From positions 17,360,001 to 17,424,000 of the forward strand of contig NC_134161.1 in assembly GCF_033958435.1 (NCBI RefSeq): DNA of 64,000 bases. The letters run 5' to 3'. The notes under the pieces are model-generated. The model saw only the letters and a program-made list of their open reading frames with translations. It was not told the origin of the DNA and made no database searches. The stretch comes from Carettochelys insculpta. Lineage: Eukaryota; Chordata; Testudines; Carettochelyidae. Numbering within the stretch: position 1 is the first letter of the stretch; each line of letters begins with the position of its first letter. Both the position numbers and the translations under genes were made by a program. This document shows positions 57,001 through 64,000 of this stretch, piece by piece.

Positions 57001-60000
57001 GCTGTTAATTTGCAGAGGTATATTTGCAGGTGGTAACTCTGGAGGTTCCTTGTAGGCATGGCAGCTCACTAGCTCTTCAAAATTTTCCTTCTATCTACTG
57101 AGCTGCTTGCTTGGTTTTGTTAGCATGTGCCTCTCCATTACCCATACTAGCTGATCCACTGTATGCCGCGACCCAGATAGCTTCCATGTGATGTCAGTTT
57201 TTTCAAGTTTCTCCATCCTGCCGCTTGTTCCCTTTCCTGTTCTGATGAAGCGGGTCTTTGCCCACGGAAGCTTATGCTTCAAGATACCCGTTAGTCTATA
57301 AGGTGCTGCAGGACTTCTTGTTTTTCCTGTTCTTGATCACAGTGGACTCGATTACGAGCAGGACAACAGACGACCATCAACAGGGCATTGAGTGGACACT
57401 TTTCAAATAACTAGAGAACGTTGATTTTGCTGATGTCAGCCTCCTTCCACACGGACATGAAAGTATAAAAGAAAAGGTTGCAAGACTAGACAAAACTGCC
57501 TCAATGACTGAGCTGAGCATTAACAAGGGAAAGACCAAGACAACGAGGACCAACCAGTCCAACACCGCCATCATCATACTGGGAAGGGATGACCTGGAAG
57601 ACGTGGAGCAGTTCACCTACTTGGAGAGTATTACTGGCTGAGACAGAGGAACAGACAAGGATATCAATGCCAGAATAGGGAAAGCAACAGCTGCATTTAA
57701 GACTCTTCACAGATATTATCTGTGAACTCCATATGGGACGAAATGATGAAACTACAGATCTTCAAACACGAAGAGTGTGCTCTTGTAGAGATGCGAGACC
57801 TGGCGTACTAAAAAGTTTTCAAAATCACAAGCTACAGACGTTCATAAACAGATGCCTGAGGTGCATCCTTTGCATGAAATGGCAAAACTCTGTCACAAAT
57901 GAGGAACTTTGGAACACAGCAGGACAAGAACCACCCAACGTTCAAATTGAGAGAAGAAAATGGGGATGGCTAGGCCACACACTCAGAAAACCATCATCCA
58001 GCACAGCCCATCATCAGGCTCTCAAATGGAACCCGCAAGGAAAACCAAAAGAGGAAGACCTCAGACAGCATGGAGAATATCTACTAAGACTGAAGGACAA
58101 CTGGGGTACTCCTGGAGTCAGCTAGAAGTTTTGTCCCAAGAGAGTGAAGTGGAGACTTGTAGATGACCCATGCTCCACTTGGAGTACAAGGGTTTAAATA
58201 AGTAGTAAGTGTACTGATCTAGCAACCAAGAAAACATGAGTTTAAATCTCATTTCTTCCACTCCCTGTTGATAGATCTCTGCACATCACAGCCCTTTTTA
58301 TTAAGGAGGCTAGTCTGACTCATCCCATTTTACAAATAAAGGAATTGAGGTTGCACAAAATCACTCACACGGAGGTAGGAACAGAGCTAAGATCTCTGAT
58401 ATACCCCATCTCTTCTACTCAAAATCCCTGCCCAACCTGATATATTTGACAATGCTGCGTGTAACTACTAGCCCATTCTTCTATCCTAGAGCCAGAAATA
58501 GAGTTCCTAACTTCTGATCATTAGATATGAGGCAATCCCAGTTCCTAGCATTTTACTACTGTTTAGCAAATACCTGTGTAAACACTGGCCTAACGTAAGT
58601 CACTTTTCTGTCTACCAGAGGATCCACATAGAGGACAACTCATGTCATGTCTCACACAGTTGCATATGGGCTGGGGATCTGAAGGCCCAGGGTTGAAATG
58701 TTGCTGGTAAGATGTGAAATAATGCTTTGGTCAAACATGAGAGAATTCCTAATTTTCCAATTTCCTTTCTAAAAACGTGAAAAGAATTCTCAACCACACA
58801 TTTTTTCCACTGTAGCGTGGCCAGAGCTAGTGTTTGTATGTATGCGTTAGCTGAGAATCACACCTCCAAGTTGCAGGGCAGATATAGCCTTAGTTACATG
58901 GTAGCCTTCCACCTTGAGGAAGTGAGACATTCAAGTCTAAGTGCCCCTTTTAAAATCCCTGACATGCATGATTTTGACTTGTGCTTAACTTGCATTAACA
59001 GGAGTTCAGACCAAGTTGAAATCCCCTCCCCCAGCCTGCCCAGCTGGGGGAAGCCAGGGAGAACCTTGGCGCTGTAGCTGTCTGTCTGCCCGGCTCCCAC
59101 AGCTGGAGGAGGCCAGGCACACAGACAGCTGCATTGCCGTGGGTTCTCCTTGGCTTCCCCCAGCTGGGAGAAGCCGTGCCTGGCTCCCAGAGTAGTGGGG
59201 AGCAGGGAACCAGGCAGCAACCTGGCTCCCGGCTCCCTGCCATTCTGGGAGCCAGGAAACTGATCAGCACTGGTGCACTTGTCAGTTTCCTGGCTTCGCC
59301 CAAGGTTCCTCCCGGAGTGGACTGGCTGTTCAGGCACTGCATCTCAGCCGGGTTTGCCCCTCCCACCATCTGGGAGAAGGGACTGTGAACTCCAGCCTCA
59401 GTGGGCCACTAGCAGAGTAGGAGGCTGTTTGCAGCTGATCCACAGCCACGGCAGGGTCCGAACAGGGTGCAGCCACTAGAAACCAGCACAAAACCTGGCT
59501 ATGCTCACTCTTCTTCTGCCTCCCTCAGCCCACGTCCAGGGAACCGCCACAGTAAGTCTCATCTGGCCCACGGGCTCAGTGCTGGTTACCTGCCTCCCAC
59601 AGAGAGCCTCCACTGCCAGTGTGCTGTGGGGACCAGATCTTACCAAGCCACGACTCGCTGGCGGCCACCGTTGCCTGACACAGGGCCTCCCAGCGACACC
59701 TCCACACAGACACCAGTTGCCCCTGCCCACCCTCCTGCCACTGGCACCAGTCGCCCCTGCCCCCACAACAAGGAGGTTCAGGGCCTGCTAATTAATTATA
59801 AAAATCACAGATTTAGCCGAAACTCCTGAAAACAAATAACCTTTCCACCAAACTAACATCACACCTGTGAGCAGACAAACATTCTTCACAGAAGAAAGGC
59901 TAAACTCCCTGCTTTGGGTGAAAAAGACAGCCTAACCTTAATATGGAAGGCACTCCTGGACCTCTGACTCTGTAAAGAAACCTCCTCTTTCCTGCTGTGA

Positions 60001-61974
60001 CATGCACATGGGGCGAGGATGTCAAACCTCTACCAAATGCCTCCAAAGTCTCCAATTCTGCACTCTATAAACACTGAATAATGAGAACCCAATGCACTTG
60101 CTCTGGTTTTACACACGGTCTTAAGGGATGTATAACACAGAACAACCAGTAAGACTGCTAGTGGTGGCTGATAAACTAGCCTTTTACTGGTCAATTTAGA
60201 TGTCTCTGTTGAATGAAACTGAAGGAATGATGCATATCTGAGACCGTAGGTCAACCATCCCCATTAAACCCCAAAACCCAATAAAACCCAGGAATTAACA
60301 ATTCAAGCAATGACAATTCCAGAGAAGTATTACTCAATCCTATCGAGATTCTTATAACTTTGTTCTTCAGCTGACCACTTTTCAGAGTCATCTGTCAAAC
60401 AACTTACTGATGTCCTCCTCTGTGTCCTTGGCTAAGTTACAACCAGAGAGTTGGCTGAAATTAGACATTTTGATGCTTTCCTCCTTAATTCGGATGAAAA
60501 CTAAATTTATGAAAATTTTCTGACAAACCAGAGATAAGCAAAAATTTTATTTCAGCTACACAAATATGGTGCTCCAGAAACAACATTTGAAACTGACATT
60601 CTGGCAGCTGTGGAAAGGACAAGAACATGCATTTTAATAAGTTTTATTGCAGACAGCGTGCCAGTCATAGAAACCTGTCCCCAGCCATTTGTCAATTTCA
60701 TGAGTGGAAACTTATAATCTTTCAGCAGGCTGACCCCAGCAGCTTTGCTTCCTTTCTAACCCACCACTAGGAGTCAGACACTGCTGGCCCACCAGAGATG
60801 AGGATGCCTTCGGCCTTTGCCTCTCTGTACACAAGAAATAGGTGTGCTTGCCAGTCTGCTTTTCCATACCCCAGAGCTAATGGCAGCCAGATTACCTGGG
60901 CATACTACTGTTTCAACAGAAGTTTAGCCAAATATGGAGCAGCTATAGTGAAACATCTCACTCAAAGTCACATTTTCCAATGAAAGTAAGGTTTGCTTGA
61001 AAATCTTCACCAGCTGTAGTCACCACTTCTCAGCTTCTGTTTCCCATATGTAAAATGTGTAATTTACACATAGCAATGCTGCAGGGGTTGTTGTTTGCAA
61101 AGCTCACTGAAGATGCCAAGAATCAGATAGGTAACTAACTTACCGGTTATTGTTCCTGCAATTCCGGCAATTGATGCATTCCAAGGGGTCAGTCTGAGGC
61201 ACTGCTGTGTACATTTCACCACCCTGGAGGAAGAAGGAGAAAGAAACAGCTCCAAGTCAATTGCAACACAAGAATACAAGATCTAGTCTATGATACCTAG
61301 AGAGGAGGTGGAACCTCCATCTCTAGAGGTTTCTAAGTCCCAGCTTGACAAAGCCCTGGCTGAGATAACTTTGTTTAGGTTAGTCCTGCTTTAGGCAGGG
61401 GTCAGCACTCGATCCCCGACGCCCCTTCCAGCCCTAGGATTCTGTGATAAATGGACATAATGTACGTTGACCCCCAAGATCTCATTTAATTTTGAAACTT
61501 AATTACCTTATCAATCATCAGATCTGGGTTTTGCAATGGGGCATGGGAACACTGAGCTTCTATTATACAACATCTAGCAGAGTTTTCTGCCAGCATTTGT
61601 GTCAGAGAAAAGTAAATAACTGTACCTTAGACAGTATGTAGTAATTTCCCTGGCTTGTTTTCAGTCTAATATCTCCAGGTTTAATTTAACACAGATGCTG
61701 TAAATATGTTTAACACTGACGACAGACATGAAAGCAAATTCCTAATCATTAGAGACCTGTGCCCGGTCTGGGGAGACAAGCTGTTAAATATTCAGGGCTG
61801 ATGTCACAACACAAACCCATCCTACTTTCCTGTAATTACTCCAATTAGATCAGTTTACTTCATTAAATAGACTTTGGAAACATTTTCTATTTTTACAGAT
61901 GGGGTCATTTCTTTGCCAGCAATGGACTGGGGTGTGAGGGATTTGGTGGTGTTGGTTTTGGCTGGCAGGCTCCA
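47847..61974 (-). CDS. CDON 3' part (spliced; gene continues beyond the window)
   Basis: CDON is a type I Ig/FN3 membrane protein that acts as a hedgehog co-receptor and promotes myogenic cell contacts; BOC is its paralogue. Only the C-terminal cytoplasmic tail lies here. Exons read on the - strand: 61223-61144, 50141-49888 and 48013-47847, with a possible upstream one at 61974-61897. Junction phases agree exactly (phase 2 CG|G, phase 1 G|GT) and the joined frame is open to the stop. The tail has [26 protein letters not shown], and [10 protein letters not shown] near the end, which match the CDON tail as I remember it. The extracellular part lies outside the window on the right. Confidence 0.85.
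48014..49887 (-). other. CDON last intron
   Basis: A 1.9-kb intron bounded by donor GTATGC and acceptor CTTGCAG on the - strand. No repeat or exon was recognised. I looked for an extra phase-1 exon that could fill the shorter tail relative to what I recall of mammalian CDON and saw none. Confidence 0.75.
49888..50141 (-). CDS. CDON penultimate coding exon
   Basis: The exon is 254 nt; acceptor TTTAAATTCACAG, donor GTATGC. It reads [20 protein letters not shown], then [20 protein letters not shown], then an acidic stretch ([10 protein letters not shown]) and [15 protein letters not shown]. The frame stays open far past the donor (to 49658), so translation alone would overrun; the donor and the phase match fix the end. 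The region is cytoplasmic with no enzymatic domain. It appears shorter than the mammalian exon as I recall it. Confidence 0.85.
52770..53740 (-). mobile_element. Old CR1-like LINE fragment split by a hAT insertion
   Basis: 52770-52833 (CTGGAAGTGACTGAGTCCTCTGCACTCATGGCAAGACTTAAGTATTATCTAGAC) and 53631-53740 (CATACCTAACAGGTACCTGCCTAACCTGCTCC and CAATTTATTCCAGTGCTTA) are adjacent parts of one antisense LINE. They were separated when the hAT element inserted at ATCTAGAC. Confidence 0.7.
52834..53622. mobile_element. hAT transposon, non-autonomous, with 8-bp target duplication
   Basis: The left terminus is CAGGGTCTGCAACC and the right terminus is GGTTGCCGACCCCTA, the complement of TAGGGGTCGGCAACC: the hAT-type CAGGGGTCGGCAACC repeat with slight decay. 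Perfect 8-bp target duplications ATCTAGAC flank it at 52826-52833 and 53623-53630, which is diagnostic of hAT transposition. Subterminal AGAGCC / GGCTCT motifs recur, for example GAGCCGCAAGTAGCTCC. The 789-bp body has no transposase. Confidence 0.9.
54258..54654. mobile_element. Fold-back (palindromic) transposable element
   Basis: Arms 54258-54456 and 54464-54654 are complementary along their whole length, with a handful of mismatches and one 8-bp indel (GCCGCGTC in the left arm), around a 7-base centre. The termini are TGGCTAYGTCTACAMTAG. TTCGAA occurs repeatedly, and each arm has its own hairpin (AATGAAGCGCTGAAATGCATATTCAGCGCTTCATT). It is CpG-rich against an AT-rich surround. The arms carry short mirror-image open frames that I consider non-coding. 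I have seen this kind of repeat in turtle sequence. No clear target duplication was read. Confidence 0.85.
55195..56312 (+). mobile_element. CR1 LINE, reverse transcriptase part to 3' end
   Basis: It opens with [19 protein letters not shown], then jumps to [18 protein letters not shown] by an internal deletion. The polymerase motif [12 protein letters not shown] follows (the catalytic Asp pair is present), then [38 protein letters not shown] and [13 protein letters not shown]. It ends at TCCAGCCCTATGATTCTGTGATTT. Two frames are involved, so the ORF is broken. It is the best preserved CR1 in the window. Confidence 0.93.
56380..57228 (-). mobile_element. RTE-like LINE, RT region in inverted orientation
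   Basis: Read on the - strand, this encodes pieces of a reverse transcriptase: [12 protein letters not shown], a region equivalent to [30 protein letters not shown], then [18 protein letters not shown] and VHSGILTES. Frames are broken. The family is the group whose C-terminus has KRGRPxxxWR, here called RTE-like with some uncertainty. The next part of the same ORF lies in + orientation from 57335. Confidence 0.75.
57228..57325. mobile_element. Penelope-like tail fragment at the inversion point
   Basis: The sequence GATGAAGCGGGTCTTTGCCCACGGAAGCTTATG and then TTAGTCTATAAGGTGCTGCAGGACTTCTTG matches the other Penelope tails in the window. It sits exactly between the inverted and direct halves of the RTE-like element. 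Confidence 0.75.
57335..58190 (+). mobile_element. RTE-like LINE, 3' half in + orientation
   Basis: It continues the ORF interrupted at 56380: a degraded polymerase motif [10 protein letters not shown] (second catalytic Asp lost), then [59 protein letters not shown] and [10 protein letters not shown]. Several stops and frameshifts are present. It ends around GTAGATGACCCATGCTCCACTTGGAG. Confidence 0.8.
58190..58420. mobile_element. MIR-like SINE
   Basis: The tRNA-like head resembles GTAAGTGTACTGATCTAGCAACCAAGAAAACATGAGTTTAAATCTC, and the tail has CCCATTTTACAAATAAAGGAATTGAGGTTGCACAAAATCACTCA, corresponding to the MIR tail ACAGATGAGGAAACTGAGG. Diverged. Confidence 0.6.
59038..59303. repeat. Three consecutive stem-loop repeats
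   Basis: Three inverted repeats follow one another: 59038-59090 with 59114-59166 (arm CAGCTGGGGGAAGCCAGGGA and its complement), 59189-59221 with 59226-59254 (GGCTCCCAGAGTAGTGGGGAG and its complement), and about 59251-59262 with 59280-59292 (CCAGGAAACTGA and its complement). The block is GC-rich within AT-rich intron. It probably belongs to one dispersed element, which I cannot name. Confidence 0.7.
61144..61223 (-). CDS. CDON coding exon, third from the end
   Basis: The exon is 80 nt; acceptor TTCTTCCTCCAG, donor GTAAGT. It is entered in phase 0 and left in phase 2. It encodes [16 protein letters not shown] followed by [10 protein letters not shown], and its last two bases CG join the G of the next exon to give Arg. 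The Cys-rich [15 protein letters not shown] motif is a strong landmark shared, as I recall, by CDON and BOC tails. Confidence 0.85.
61283..61455 (+). mobile_element. CR1 3'-end fragment
   Basis: The sequence matches the last 170 bases of CR1: GATACCTAGAGAGGAGGTGGAACCTCC, TTTCTAAGTCCCAGCTTGACAAAGCCCTGGCTG, and the terminus TTCCAGCCCTAGGATTCTGTGAT. 5' truncated and antisense to CDON. Confidence 0.9.
61897..61974 (-). CDS. Candidate upstream CDON exon
   Basis: The acceptor TTTTACTTACTTGCAG and donor GTAAAA enclose 78 nt. Read phase 0 to phase 0, which is what the next exon requires, it gives [20 protein letters not shown] then KEMTPS without a stop. The phase and splice sites fit, but I cannot confirm the peptide against CDON from memory. 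Confidence 0.42.
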
Positions 61975-62427
61975 CTGCAAGTAAGTAAAATGCCCAGATT
62001 AACACATACCTCATTGTTAATGTGAGGTGGACACTGATGTGAGTCATTTGAAAATGGTGCTGTACTGTTGTGTTACAACTCTGCATTTTTTTCAGGAAAG
62101 TAAGTTTAGGAAAACAAATTCAATCTCAGAGCTGGAGTTCGGTTGGATAAGTGCTTCTCTACTGCCTCAGCACTAGGTCTGGTCCTACATCTTGCAGACC
62201 TGTACACTCGTATGGGGGCTCTATCTCCACACCCCCAGGCCTCTTTCTTCATCTTCCTGCTCCCTGAAGAATTAAGAAAGTTTGCAGGAAGAACGGCAAA
62301 AAAGTGCCTTTGCTCTGTTCTGTGATCATGTAAGTCTCACTTGTTTTGTGGAAGAGCAGAGTCAGCTGCCAATACTCTTGCTCAACAGCCTTCCCTGGCA
62401 GTCCAACTGGGGAGATGAAAGAGACAG

Positions 62428-62482
62428 GTTACTCACCGTAGTAACGGTGGTTCTTCGAGATGTGCCCCCGTGGGTGCTCCAC
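62428..62482. repeat. DIRS terminal inverted repeat, arm 1
   Basis: Fifty-five bases (GTTACTCACCGTAGTAACGG onward, ending GGGTGCTCCAC) recur in inverted orientation at 62686-62740 with one mismatch. Within the arm, GTTACT and AGTAAC form a small hairpin. A partial direct copy (TTCTTCGAG...CCCCGTGGGTGATCCACAATAGGTG) follows at 62749-62786. Confidence 0.9.
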
Positions 62483-62685
62483 AATAGGTGTCGGGCTCGC
62501 TCGGCGCTGCAGATCGGATCTTCCAAGCAGTTTCTGCCGGACTGCGCATGCGCCGGTGCGCGCCGCTCCCTTGCGCGCTCCTGGCCACGTGCGCGATCCG
62601 GTCCCCGCCAGTTCCTTGACCAACCGCCTCGGATGCTCCTGCAAAACACTAAACAGAGATCCGAAGCGGGGAGGATGGGCGGGTG

Positions 62686-62740
62686 GTGGAGCACCCACGG
62701 GGACACATCTCGAAGAACCACCGTTACTACGGTGAGTAAC
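62686..62740. repeat. DIRS terminal inverted repeat, arm 2
   Basis: It is complementary to arm 1 at 62428-62482 with one mismatch over 55 bases; the arms are 203 bases apart. The spacer is CpG-rich. The pair resembles the terminal and internal complementary repeats that DIRS elements use to form circular intermediates. Confidence 0.9.
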
Positions 62741-62828
62741 TTCTGTTTCTTCTTCGAGTGGTCCCCGTGGGTGATCCACAATAGGTGACTACCCAGCAGT
62801 AACCCAAGGTAGGAGGTGGGTAATCGGA

Positions 62829-63884
62829 TTATGCGCAGCTTGTCCCCGAGAGGACCACTGTCGAGAGACGGGTGTCCTCTTGGAATACCCTGAGAAGGGC
62901 GTAATGTTTGGCGAAGGTGTCATAGGATGACCAGGTCGCCGCTCTGCAAATGTCTTTTAGCGCAACGCCCTTGAAAAAGGCTGTTGATGCCGCCACCGCC
63001 CTAGTGGAATGAGCCCTGGGAGTGGCCGATAAAGGAGTCTTTTTGAGTTCGTAGCACATTTTTATGCAGGATATGATGTGCTTCGAGATTCTCTGCGAAG
63101 AGAGACCTTCTCCTTTCGATTTGGGAGCGAGAGAGACTAGGAGTCTATCCGTTTTCCAGAAGGACTTGGTCCTGTCTACATAGAAGGCTAGCGCCCTCCT
63201 CACGTCCAGGAGGTGTAGGCGCGCCTCTTTGTTAGAGTTATGAGGCTTTGGATAAAACGAGGGTAAAACAATAGGTTCGTTAATGTGAAACTCAGAAGAA
63301 ACCTTGGGGACAAAGGCTGGATGCAGCCGTATGGTTACCGCCTCCTTGGAAAAAACAGTGCAGTGTGGCATTGCCATAACTGCCACAAGCTCGCTCACCC
63401 TGCGAGCTGACGTAATTGCGAGAAGAAAGGTCGTCTTTATCGTAAGGAGGCGGAGGGAAACCGTGGCCAAGGGCTCGAACGGTGGTCCCGTTAGCACGTT
63501 AAGCACCAGGTCCAAGTTCCACGAAGGTGGAAGCGGTTTCCGAGGGGGGTATAGGTTTACCAACCCTTTGAGGAACCTGGTAACCATGGGATGGGCGAAC
63601 ACCGTGTGCCCTTCCTCCTCGTGTCTGAATGCCGAAATGGCGGCAAGGTGGACCTTTAACGAGGATAGTGAGAGTCCTCCTCTCTTGAGGTCCAGTAAAT
63701 ACTCTAATATTACAGGTATAGGCACCGAAAGGGGGGCCAGCTGTTTGGTAGAACACCAAGCCGTGAAGCGAGTCCATTTCTGCTTGTAGGTCTTCCTGGT
63801 GGAAGTCCTCCTGCTACTTTCTAGGACTTGCTGCACTTCCTCCGTGCACGTGCTCTCTAGGGAGCTGAGCCATGGATTAACCAT
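62829..63884 (-). CDS. DIRS tyrosine recombinase
   Basis: An uninterrupted frame of 351 codons. The N-terminal SAM-like core-binding region has STRKTYKQKW and LSLSSLKVHLAAISAFRH. The catalytic domain has the first Arg in TSARRVSEL (residues 161-162), the His-x-x-Arg in RAHSTRAVAAS (H292, R295), W318 in RAATWSSYDTF, and the nucleophile Tyr at 328 in FAKHYAL. All R-H-R-Y positions are present and the length is normal for the family, so the protein may be functional. The enzyme inserts the circular cDNA by recombination. Its start overlaps the end of the RT/RNase H frame by 28 bases, as is common in DIRS. No host signals are visible. Confidence 0.92.
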   Translation of the reverse strand: MVNPWLSSLESTCTEEVQQVLESSRRTSTRKTYKQKWTRFTAWCSTKQLAPLSVPIPVILEYLLDLKRGGLSLSSLKVHLAAISAFRHEEEGHTVFAHPMVTRFLKGLVNLYPPRKPLPPSWNLDLVLNVLTGPPFEPLATVSLRLLTIKTTFLLAITSARRVSELVAVMAMPHCTVFSKEAVTIRLHPAFVPKVSSEFHINEPIVLPSFYPKPHNSNKEARLHLLDVRRALAFYVDRTKSFWKTDRLLVSLAPKSKGEGLSSQRISKHIISCIKMCYELKKTPLSATPRAHSTRAVAASTAFFKGVALKDICRAATWSSYDTFAKHYALLRVFQEDTRLSTVVLSGTSCA

Positions 63885-64000
63885 GCTTGTTGTCGCAGGC
63901 CTTGGGGGTGCGGATGCACTATGGACCCCTGGGCTTGCGTGAGCAGATCTGGCGCCACCGGAAGAGGCATCGGTGGACAGTCCGACATGCGCAGGAGTAG
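63857..64000 (-). CDS. DIRS RT/RNase H frame, C-terminal end (partial)
   Basis: From the window edge, 47 codons run without a stop to TAG at 63859-63857. The segment reads LPVAPDLLTQAQGSIVHPHP then QGLRQQAWLIHGSAP. A DLLxQ-x-G-x-x-x-HP motif followed by LxxxAW and a quick stop is how DIRS RT/RNase H polyproteins typically end. The rest lies outside the window. Confidence 0.75.
   Translation of the reverse strand, partial: LLLRMSDCPPMPLPVAPDLLTQAQGSIVHPHPQGLRQQAWLIHGSAP

Larger units (their letters stand above)
50142..61143 (-). other. CDON 11-kb intron, repeat-rich
   Basis: The intron holds a LINE interrupted by a hAT element, a long palindrome, a CR1 copy, an inverted RTE-like LINE with a Penelope insert, a MIR and stem-loop repeats (listed separately). 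The stretches 50142-52769, 53741-54257, 54655-55194 and 59780-61143 show nothing I recognise. Donor GTAAGT lies at 61143-61138. Confidence 0.75.
61224..62427 (-). other. CDON intron sequence between the exon candidates and the DIRS element
   Basis: Apart from the CR1 tail (61283-61455) and the candidate exon (61897-61974), this AT-rich stretch shows nothing recognised. Frames at 62143-62325 and 62282-62420 are short and unsupported. Confidence 0.5.
62428..64000 (-). mobile_element. DIRS-type retrotransposon, 3' part
   Basis: Order on the - strand: end of a reverse transcriptase/RNase H frame (64000-63857), an overlapping tyrosine recombinase frame (63884-62829), then a non-coding terminal region with inverted and direct repeats (62828-62428). 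This order is diagnostic for DIRS elements, which integrate through a tyrosine recombinase instead of an integrase and lack long terminal repeats. The element lies upstream of the CDON exons seen here and therefore probably within a CDON intron. The 5' part lies beyond the window. Confidence 0.9.

Noticed and set aside
62143..62788. Short + strand and - strand frames overlapping the DIRS terminal repeats
   Set aside because: They coincide with the inverted repeats and their spacer, give arginine-rich low-information peptides, and lack any family motif.

Overview
The window looks like nuclear DNA of a reptile, most probably a turtle. It carries multi-exon vertebrate genes with GT-AG introns, many CR1 LINE pieces in both orientations, Penelope-like element tails, a DIRS-type tyrosine-recombinase retrotransposon, hAT transposons and a long TTCGAA-rich fold-back element. 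I recognise this repeat mix from turtle genomes by memory; no database was searched. There is no sign of a bacterial or viral genome, a CRISPR array or an operon.

Two genes lie tail to tail. Between 19.5 and 38.1 kb, on the + strand, is a VSIG10L2-like gene: six Ig-domain exons, one fibronectin-III exon, one transmembrane exon and a short cytoplasmic exon. All junctions are phase 1 and sum to about 753 codons without the signal peptide, whose exon is unresolved. Between about 43.8 and 62.0 kb, on the - strand, is the 3' end of CDON, a hedgehog co-receptor and cell-adhesion protein: three confidently phased coding exons for the C-terminal cytoplasmic tail, a possible fourth, and a roughly 4-kb 3' UTR. 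From memory the human orthologues also sit next to each other at 11q24.2 in convergent orientation, which supports both calls.

Layout: 1-19.5 kb is GC-rich non-coding DNA with a 39-bp minisatellite, CR1 pieces, a hAT relic and a Penelope tail. 19.5-39.3 kb is the VSIG10L2-like gene, whose introns hold three more minisatellites (38, 44 and 51 bp) and long G runs. 39.4-43.7 kb is the intergenic interval with a Penelope-like GIY-YIG fragment and an old CR1/L3-like LINE. Base composition drops from GC-rich to AT-rich near 41.3 kb. 43.8-62.0 kb is the CDON 3' end; its 11-kb intron is packed with nested elements (hAT inside a LINE, a 397-bp palindrome, CR1, an inverted RTE-like LINE, stem-loop repeats). 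62.4-64.0 kb is the 3' part of a DIRS element with an open 351-codon tyrosine recombinase; the element runs off the window.

No clearly new biological system was found. The best leads are the seemingly intact DIRS recombinase with its terminal inverted-repeat structure, the nested palindrome in the CDON intron, Penelope tails bracketed by their own inverted termini, the paired cysteine-rich Ig4/Ig5 exons, and a possible 25-nt microexon that would switch the VSIG10L2 C-terminus to another frame.
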